Source: an uncultured Gemmataceae bacterium (GTDB lineage: Bacteria; Planctomycetota; Planctomycetia; Gemmatales; Gemmataceae). From it: a stretch of DNA of 64,000 nt. Where the stretch lies: positions 78,046-142,045 of the forward strand of contig CALDUY010000043.1 in NCBI GenBank assembly GCA_937923405.1, given 5' to 3'. Made by a program: the position numbers and the translations under genes. Below are positions 58,331 to 64,000 of this stretch, in pieces; position 1 is the first letter of the stretch; each line of letters opens with the position of its first letter. The notes below the pieces were generated by a model. That model did not search any database, was not told where the DNA came from, and worked only from the letters and a program-made list of their open reading frames with translations.

Positions 58331-60439
58331 TCAGTTGCCCATCGGTTTCTCAGGTGGTGGTGGAATCTGTTTCTTCTCGATCATTCGTTCGATGTCTTCG
58401 GCATAGCGTTCGCGTTGAGGCAACGGTAAAGTCGCACTGAAACCACCGGGTAGCTTGCCCCGACAGAGCCAGAACAGGTTCCAATAACCCAACTCAGCAA
58501 TCTCGATCTTGGGATGCCGCAAACATCGGGCCAGGAAGTGGTACGTTTCCTCCTTGCCGAGATCCTCGGCCAAGAATGGGTGCAGTAATTGGACAATGCG
58601 ATCGGCTTCGGTGGGTTTGTACATCTTGTCGATCAAAAGTCCGGTGCCAGTCTTCTCATCGTACAGTAGCTTGGCTTGCTGACTGCCACGACTAACCCAG
58701 CGTTGCAGAGCGAACATGGCGGCTTCCCGGTCGGCAGCTCCTCCCTCTCGTTGTTCGCCGAGGGAATCCAACACTAGTCCGACAGCATCGATTGCCGCCA
58801 GACAGTAAATCGCCAGAACGCGCGCCACCGGATCGGGCAAAACATGCGTCTCCTTCAACGCATCGCGCAACGGCTTCTTGCCACTACCAAGCAGCGTCTC
58901 CAGGTTTTTCAACGCGGTGTCCATGCGACGAACAATATCCCGACGATCCGCAGGTAGCTGCGAGCGGAACGTATCAGTCAATGGCTGCTTAGTCAGGGCC
59001 TCGGGCAAGCGATCTTCCTTGTAAGGCCCTCGGACTACCATAGAGGAACTGTCCCACTCCACCCGCGCCCACCGGGGCGGCTCGACGACCACATTATGCG
59101 TGTGATACGCATCGAGTTTAAGATCGACATCGCCCTTGAGGACCGCCAGATAGCAGTCCGTGCGAGGCTCTTCTCCCTTGCGATAGTCGATCAGTGGAGT
59201 AAAAGAGTGGATCAGATCGACGACGACCTCGTCACTAGGATTGGCCAGCGTGATGTCCCAAACTTCCTTCTGAAAGCGCAGGCGGATCTTGGCTGGGCCG
59301 CGATCCTTACGGTTGGTCAGATAGATTCGACCTCGCAAAAGTGTCAGATCCAGATCGAATTCGTCGTTGGCGTGAAAAACCACCGCAGACTCGGCGAGAT
59401 CGAACATGATCGGAGCGGTAGCAAACTCGCGAACATGGCCGCGCAACAGCAACAAGACCCCACTGTTGGTCTGTACCAGTGACGAGAAACCGGGCAGGGC
59501 CATCACTGTTTCATTAGTGGAGACAGGATCTTTGAAGGTGAGTCGTCTCCAGTCTCCCTTGTCCGTGGAGCGTGCAACCAACACACTGGGCAGACCGGAG
59601 ATCCCGCCTGCGTAGACTCCCACTGGAGTCATCGCCTTACTGGGCGGCTTCGCGCGTTCCAGCACCACTGGAGCCTCGGCAGGCTTTGCAGGTGGCGGTT
59701 CTGGGGTGCCCGGCGTGGTCGACGGCTCCGTCGCCTCCCCTTTGCCCGATTCGCCCGAGGATTTGTTATCGTTGCGAACGATTGGCTCGTTCGTTTTTTC
59801 TGGTTTCTCTTGCAAACCGGCATTGCTCGACTTGTTGTCTTTGTCATTTTGTGCGACTTTGTCGTCGCTTTTGGGTTTGGACGGCGGTAGCACTTGATAG
59901 ATAGCGAAGCCAAGTAGCAACACTAGTGCCACACCTGCCGCAGGCAATACCCATCGGAGCCACCCTGAAGACAGGGCCAGATCTTCCTCTTCCACGACGG
60001 CCTCCCGAACAAGTTTTTTAGGCCCCTGGGCTTTTTTGCGAGCAATGGCCTCGCGCCCGCGAACGAGGCCGTACATGCGTTCCCGTGCTTTGGGCGGAAC
60101 CAGTGCCGGTTCCCCCAACACCAGGGTAAGAATTTGATGACAAGCAGCGATCTCGGCTAAATGCACATCCGAGGCCAGGGCCAGTTTTTCTAACTCGTTG
60201 ACTTTTTCTGTGTCTAGTTCGCTATCCAAATACTCAGCGACATCGTTGGGATCGACGCCTTCCGGCCCCTCGCTGCTTGGCGCGGTCAAGCGACGACGTC
60301 GCGTCACCTGTTTTAATCGAGCCACTAATTCCTGAGCCGCATCGCTCTCAGCGACCTTTTCGCCGATTTCTTTGATTTCGGCTGGCTCCAGAGTATCGTC
60401 GAGATACGCCAATAAGGTTCGTAGTGTGAGTCGACGCAT
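58331..60439 (-). CDS. Membrane-anchored FecR/anti-sigma-like protein with duplicated N-terminal domain
   Basis: A 702-residue protein. Two related helical segments come first: LLAYLDDTLEPAEIKEIGEK (about 8-27) and DVAEYLDSELDTEKVNELEK (about 65-84), the pattern seen at the cytoplasmic start of anti-sigma factors without zinc ligands. A membrane span follows (WVLPAAGVALVLLLGFAIYQV, about 157-178, given approximately). A Lys/Pro/Glu-rich stretch leads to a beta-rich domain that resembles FecR-type sheets, then a helical C-terminal domain (about 510-702). The topology suggests a transducer from outside the membrane to a cytoplasmic partner. No sigma factor gene is adjacent. The ATG at 60439 is preceded by GAGGAGG. 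Confidence 0.7.
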   Translation of the reverse strand: MRRLTLRTLLAYLDDTLEPAEIKEIGEKVAESDAAQELVARLKQVTRRRRLTAPSSEGPEGVDPNDVAEYLDSELDTEKVNELEKLALASDVHLAEIAACHQILTLVLGEPALVPPKARERMYGLVRGREAIARKKAQGPKKLVREAVVEEEDLALSSGWLRWVLPAAGVALVLLLGFAIYQVLPPSKPKSDDKVAQNDKDNKSSNAGLQEKPEKTNEPIVRNDNKSSGESGKGEATEPSTTPGTPEPPPAKPAEAPVVLERAKPPSKAMTPVGVYAGGISGLPSVLVARSTDKGDWRRLTFKDPVSTNETVMALPGFSSLVQTNSGVLLLLRGHVREFATAPIMFDLAESAVVFHANDEFDLDLTLLRGRIYLTNRKDRGPAKIRLRFQKEVWDITLANPSDEVVVDLIHSFTPLIDYRKGEEPRTDCYLAVLKGDVDLKLDAYHTHNVVVEPPRWARVEWDSSSMVVRGPYKEDRLPEALTKQPLTDTFRSQLPADRRDIVRRMDTALKNLETLLGSGKKPLRDALKETHVLPDPVARVLAIYCLAAIDAVGLVLDSLGEQREGGAADREAAMFALQRWVSRGSQQAKLLYDEKTGTGLLIDKMYKPTEADRIVQLLHPFLAEDLGKEETYHFLARCLRHPKIEIAELGYWNLFWLCRGKLPGGFSATLPLPQRERYAEDIERMIEKKQIPPPPEKPMGN

Positions 60440-60543
60440 AGGGCTCGGCCTCCTCGCGGAGAGCAGGCAGACTCTCCTTCCGGTAATAGTGGGGCGTCTC
60501 GATGCATTTCGTGCAAGAATTTCTAACTTTTTCGCAATCGGAG

Positions 60544-60999
60544 TCACAGCAGTCGAACCAGATACGACATCTGCCCGCGATGCACGGCCAGATGCGTTAA
60601 CGTCTTCACTAGGGCGTTGATGGTGGTGCCCATCTTTTCTGTCTCGGGATGCGGAGCAGCGAGGCTCTCGACGGTCTGACTCTCCACCACGCGACGATAC
60701 AGCGCGACCGCATCCTGGAGCTGCTGTAGAGCCTCGGCCTTGCTGGGAACCTGTTGTTCGGTAAATTCACGCTCTCGATCGCGGACGTAGCCGGTCTTTG
60801 CCAGCCCCGCTCCAATGAAGTGATTGAGATTGCCGGCTAGATGCAACACCAAATGACCGATCGAATTGCCCTGAACGAGGGGTTTGCGCCAGAACTGCTC
60901 TTCGCTTAAAGAATTTCCCAGCGTGTAGATCTCGTCAGATAAGACTTGCATCTGTGTGAGAAGCGCCTCTTTCACAACCTCTACAGTATGAGCAATCAT
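60544..60999 (-). CDS. DinB family protein
   Basis: A 151-residue four-helix-bundle protein of the DinB/DUF664 type. Its metal-ligand histidines are in GNSIGHLVLHLAGNLNHFIG and in LTHLAVHRGQMSYLVRLL, the latter a standard family ending. DinB-like proteins are thiol S-transferase or metal-binding bundles; the substrate is unknown. The ATG at 60999 follows AGAGGGG. It is divergent from the DUF1573 gene, with about 160 bp between them. Confidence 0.86.
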   Translation of the reverse strand: MIAHTVEVVKEALLTQMQVLSDEIYTLGNSLSEEQFWRKPLVQGNSIGHLVLHLAGNLNHFIGAGLAKTGYVRDREREFTEQQVPSKAEALQQLQDAVALYRRVVESQTVESLAAPHPETEKMGTTINALVKTLTHLAVHRGQMSYLVRLL

Positions 61000-61166
61000 C
61001 ACAACCCCTCTATTTAGCACAATCGACCTGATGCTATCTTCATAGATTCCGGGTTCAAGTTCCGGCCAGAAGAATCCGACTTGGCCCGGCTCCAACTCGC
61101 CGATATGATCTTGACGCTCCCGGCGCGGGAAAAGCCGGCGCACCACTTCGCAAGGAGCAGATGGAG

Positions 61167-62153
61167 ATGAACCGATTCGTACTGTCGGCCATTCTGATGG
61201 GAGTGCTGTTGACGGCAAACGCCCCCGCACAGAATTGGGCGGACAAGTTGTTTAAGGATGGCCTGATCAAAGATTTCGGCTCGCAACCGCATGGCAGTCA
61301 ACTCAACCACAGCTTCACCCTGACCAATATCTACGCCGTCCGCATGGAGATCACCTCCATCAAGTCGAGCTGTGGCTGTGTCACCGCCGAGGCCAAGAAG
61401 CGCGTTCTCGAACCTCGCGAAAGCACCACCATCGACGTGACGATGGACACCAAACGGTTCACCGGACCGAAAACCTTCACGGTGCGTGTGACCGTTGGTC
61501 CTGAATATATTTCGACGGCGGAATTGACGCTGAAGGCGAACAGTCGCGCCGACATCGTCTTCAACCCGGGGCAGATCAACTTCGGCCTCGTCTCGCGTGG
61601 GCAGTCGCCGACTCAGTTCATCGATGTCGAATATGCGGGAACGTTGAACTGGCAGATCAGCGAGGTTATCAACAAAGATGTGCCCTGCACGGTGTCCTTC
61701 AAGGAAACTTACCGCCGAATGGGAGGCGTTGGCTATCGACTCACCGTCACCCTCAACGCCGATGCTCCGATCGGCACTCAGCGACATAACCTGTATCTGA
61801 AGACCAATGATCCAGCTAGCCCATTGGTTCCCGTCTTGATCGAGGCCACCGTGCAATCGGCCATCTCCGTGACCCCGGAGACGCTCCACCTCGGCACGAT
61901 CCGTCAGGGCACGGCTTTGATGCGTAAGGTGATCGTTCGAGGGAACAAACCGTTCCGCATCACCGGCGTCGAGGGTACCGGTGACGGCTTCGAGCTAGGC
62001 GAAGCTCTCAACGCCAACGAGGCGATGGTGCAGTTCGTCACCTTCCAATGCGCTCCAAACAAAGAAGGAGCGTTTCGCAAGGAGTTGAAGATCAAGACCT
62101 CACTTCAGGATGCTCCTGTGTCGGTCATTATAGACGGCATCGCGACCAGGTAA
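61167..62153 (+). CDS. Exported DUF1573-containing protein
   Basis: A 328-residue exported protein with a signal peptide (NRFVLSAILMGVLLTANAPA) and three successive immunoglobulin-like (ASH/DUF1573-type) beta domains. The first has the hallmark of the family: HSFTLTNIYAVRMEITSIKS followed by SCGCVTAEAKKRVLEP. The later two show VPVLIEATVQSAISVTPETL and similar strands. DUF1573 proteins are thought to bind partners or surfaces. The ATG at 61167 has AAGGAG 9 nt upstream; ATG 61161 lies only 3 nt after that site. A strong hairpin follows the stop. Confidence 0.85.
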   Translation: MNRFVLSAILMGVLLTANAPAQNWADKLFKDGLIKDFGSQPHGSQLNHSFTLTNIYAVRMEITSIKSSCGCVTAEAKKRVLEPRESTTIDVTMDTKRFTGPKTFTVRVTVGPEYISTAELTLKANSRADIVFNPGQINFGLVSRGQSPTQFIDVEYAGTLNWQISEVINKDVPCTVSFKETYRRMGGVGYRLTVTLNADAPIGTQRHNLYLKTNDPASPLVPVLIEATVQSAISVTPETLHLGTIRQGTALMRKVIVRGNKPFRITGVEGTGDGFELGEALNANEAMVQFVTFQCAPNKEGAFRKELKIKTSLQDAPVSVIIDGIATR

Positions 62154-62181
62154 CTCCTTACTGTTTGCCCGCTCCGCCGCC

Positions 62182-62214
62182 AGCGTTCCTTCGCGTCGAT
62201 CGTGAAGGAACGCT
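62182..62214 (+). terminator. Hairpin terminator after the DUF1573 gene
   Basis: AGCGTTCCTTC (62182-62192) and GAAGGAACGCT (62204-62214) form a perfect 11-bp stem with an 11-nt loop, followed by GATTCGTTT. It lies 28 nt after the DUF1573 stop and 151 nt before the antiporter start, so it likely ends that transcript; the T tract is weak. Confidence 0.6.
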
Positions 62215-62364
62215 GATTCGTTTGCATCCCGAAAAGCTCGAACCTTATTCAGCGAAGTACACGTCGGCGTTGTCTTGCGTGCTGAGGCCTTATCCGTATC
62301 TTATGCTGACACTTCTACCACTGATTCGATGGCCCGGGATGGCCGACTCGCTGAGGGCTTGGAC

Positions 62365-63726
62365 ATGGGGATGACAGGCATGGTGGCACCCTGGGCAGCG
62401 GCAGCGCCTCCCACGACGGGAGCAGAAGACGGCATTAACATTAGCGTGGTCAATCTCGCCGCGATCTTGCTCAGTCTGACCGCGCTGTTCGCTTATCTGA
62501 ATCATCGCTTCATTCGCTTACCGCCCAGCATCGGAGTGATGGCGTTGGCTCTAGCCTTTTCTCTGCTGTTGGTCGGCCTCGGCATCTTCGTTCCCAGCGT
62601 CGAGAACACCGCTAAGGGGTTGGTGCAAAAGATCGACTTCAACGAGACTGTGCTAAATGGCATGCTGGGTTTTCTTCTGTTTGCCGGCGCGCTGCACATC
62701 GATTTAGCCGACCTGGCCAGTCGTCGTACCCTGATTGCCATTCTGGCGACCATCGGCATCCTGACCACGACGCTGATCGTCGGCTTGGCCACCTACTTCA
62801 TACTACCCTTGATCGGACTGGAAGCGCGGCTGATCTATTGCTTACTATTCGGAGCCTTAATAGCTCCGACTGATCCCATCGCGGTGCTGGCCATGCTTAA
62901 GGATGCCGGCGCGCCGCGCTCGTTGGAGGTGACCATCGCAGGAGAATCGCTCTTCAACGATGGCGTCGCCGTGGTCGTCTTTCTGGGACTGCTCAAGGCG
63001 GCCAATCAGGGCGAAGGTTCGGTGGATTTTGCCTATCTGGGCACAGCCTTTGTGCAGGAGGCGATCGGCGGAGCAGTCTTCGGTCTGCTGCTCGGCTTGT
63101 TATTCTTCTATCTGTTCAAGACTGTGGACCGCTACTCCGTCGAGGTACTGCTGTCGCTGGGCTTGGTAGCGGGCGGCTATGCGCTGGCCACGGCGTTGCA
63201 CATGTCTGGACCAATCGCCATGGTCGTGGCCGGGCTATTCATCGGCAATCATGGGCGAACCTTCGCTATGTCGGATACCACACGCGAGCATCTGGATACG
63301 TTCTGGGAGCTGATCGACGAGATTCTCAATGCCCTACTGTTTGTCCTGTTAGGCTTGGAAGTGCTGGCTCTGGAACTAACGACGATGAAGCTCGGCGTCG
63401 GGCTGATGTTAGTACCGGTCGTCGTCCTGGCGCGGTTCGTCTCGGTGACGTTGCCGGTCTGGTTGCTGCGTAAGCGGAACATGCAGATCGAGAAGTACAC
63501 GGCACGGTTGCTCAGCTGGGGCGGACTGCGCGGCGGCATCTCGGTGGCGCTGGCGTTTCTGGTGCCCCAGGTGGTGAATGGGGTGGAAGTTCCCGAACGT
63601 CGCTGGATGCTTGGCGCGACTTACGTCGTCGTGGCCTTCTCCGTTCTGGTACAGGGCACCACGATTGGTCCACTAATGCGGCGCTGGCTGCAACTTGATC
63701 GACAACCACAAGGAGTCTCGGCGTGA
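62365..63726 (+). CDS. NhaP-type cation/proton antiporter
   Basis: A 453-residue polytopic protein of the CPA1 Na+/H+ antiporter family. Membrane segments begin near residue 27 (ISVVNLAAILLSLTALFAYL). The functional motifs are ALIAPTDPIAVLAMLKDAGA followed by SLEVTIAGESLFNDGVAVVV, containing the conserved Asp and the ESLFNDG ion-site motif. ILNALLFVLLGLEVL and SWGGLRGGISVALAFLVPQV are also family marks. It probably exchanges Na+ or K+ for H+. I chose the ATG at 62365, preceded by GAGGG; several in-frame ATGs (62329, 62371) are alternatives. The next gene starts within its last codons (GTGA). Confidence 0.9.
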   Translation: MGMTGMVAPWAAAAPPTTGAEDGINISVVNLAAILLSLTALFAYLNHRFIRLPPSIGVMALALAFSLLLVGLGIFVPSVENTAKGLVQKIDFNETVLNGMLGFLLFAGALHIDLADLASRRTLIAILATIGILTTTLIVGLATYFILPLIGLEARLIYCLLFGALIAPTDPIAVLAMLKDAGAPRSLEVTIAGESLFNDGVAVVVFLGLLKAANQGEGSVDFAYLGTAFVQEAIGGAVFGLLLGLLFFYLFKTVDRYSVEVLLSLGLVAGGYALATALHMSGPIAMVVAGLFIGNHGRTFAMSDTTREHLDTFWELIDEILNALLFVLLGLEVLALELTTMKLGVGLMLVPVVVLARFVSVTLPVWLLRKRNMQIEKYTARLLSWGGLRGGISVALAFLVPQVVNGVEVPERRWMLGATYVVVAFSVLVQGTTIGPLMRRWLQLDRQPQGVSA

Positions 63727-64000
63727 ACATCCCAGAACAGTTGGGGGTGAACTTCTCGGATCTGTTTGTCGTCGTAGCGCTGGGATCGGGCCTGTACGCA
63801 GTCCTGGTCGCGGTCACCGGGCAAAAGCAATTCCTCGCTAAAGCGGTCAATCCCCACCGCTTGACTTGGCTGATTGCCGCCGTGTCCGTCCTCTGGGTCG
63901 GCTTGAGCTTGATGCGCTGGCAGGCACAAGGGTGGAAGATTCAGGAATGGCTCCAGTTGTTCAAGCAACTGGTGTCCAAGGAACCGACGCCACCGCTGGT
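63723..64000 (+). CDS. Small membrane protein coupled to the antiporter (cut by window edge)
   Basis: A GTG at 63723 overlaps the antiporter stop by 4 nt and has AAGGAG upstream. About 92 residues are visible. Two likely membrane spans are LFVVVALGSGLYAVLVAVTG and LTWLIAAVSVLWVGLSLMRW. No family is recognised from this fragment. Coupling suggests an accessory protein or a second transport component. Confidence 0.65.
   Translation, partial: MNIPEQLGVNFSDLFVVVALGSGLYAVLVAVTGQKQFLAKAVNPHRLTWLIAAVSVLWVGLSLMRWQAQGWKIQEWLQLFKQLVSKEPTPPL

Overview
The window looks like chromosomal DNA of a planctomycete, most likely Gemmataceae-like. That rests on gene families rather than any rRNA: a PVC-type dehydrogenase/HEAT/cytochrome c protein, a DUF1549/DUF1553 + DUF1501 + WD40 trio, a DUF1559 pseudopilin followed by a small lipoprotein, Uma2, DUF1573, many exported HEAT/WD40/PDZ proteins, and moderately high GC with short operons on both strands. 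No rRNA, prophage, IS element, CRISPR array or replication origin was seen. There are two tRNA genes.

Layout. 1-1272: end of a lipoate ligase gene, a ybjQ-like gene and rpsT (one minus-strand operon), then tRNA-Arg. 1408-8007: an esterase coupled to a PVC-type cytochrome protein (frameshifted near its end), and acetolactate synthase. 8221-13646: an exported HEAT/receiver-like protein, lysA and argH. 13939-18405: DUF1559 pseudopilin plus lipoprotein, a CPBP protease divergent from a RoxA/MauG-like dihaem cytochrome, and Uma2. 18481-19767: dihydroorotase. 19768-21739: an AT-rich island with an FkbM methyltransferase and an exostosin-like glycosyltransferase. 21770-24754: a C25 peptidase pair, tRNA-Leu, and a frameshifted PhnD-like binding protein. 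24917-27549: a ClpN-ThiD2-ThiE fusion, a sigma factor with a signal-peptide-like start, and a degenerate receiver. 27643-31856: the DUF1549/DUF1501/WD40 module. 31936-34135: thrC-dapB. 34278-37153: CoA-disulfide reductase-rhodanese divergent from an ArsR regulator, then gpmA.

37368-52631 is the most unusual part. A 1223-residue WD40-PDZ-caspase protein and an exported partner converge on a six-gene minus-strand operon of exported proteins. In transcription order the operon encodes a GKPGE-repeat coiled-coil protein, a helical exported protein, an NPCBM protein, one HtrA-like protease with an intact His-Asp-Ser triad, and two HtrA-like pseudoproteases that have lost catalytic residues. The second pseudoprotease carries a fused alpha/beta-hydrolase domain that is also catalytically dead. 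This is the best candidate for an undescribed exported proteolysis or scaffolding system.

52863-64000: an ABC-F ATPase, pyrimidine-nucleoside phosphorylase, type-4 uracil-DNA glycosylase, a split ComDE-like decarboxylase, a large FecR/anti-sigma-like membrane protein, DinB, DUF1573, an NhaP-type antiporter, and the start of a coupled membrane protein.

Three single-base frame breaks (near 3093, at the G run 24547-24552, near 29298) mean that local sequence accuracy should be checked before any of them is treated as biology. Several intergenic regions carry palindromic or tandem repeats, including one family with copies near 15.2 kb and 58.2 kb.
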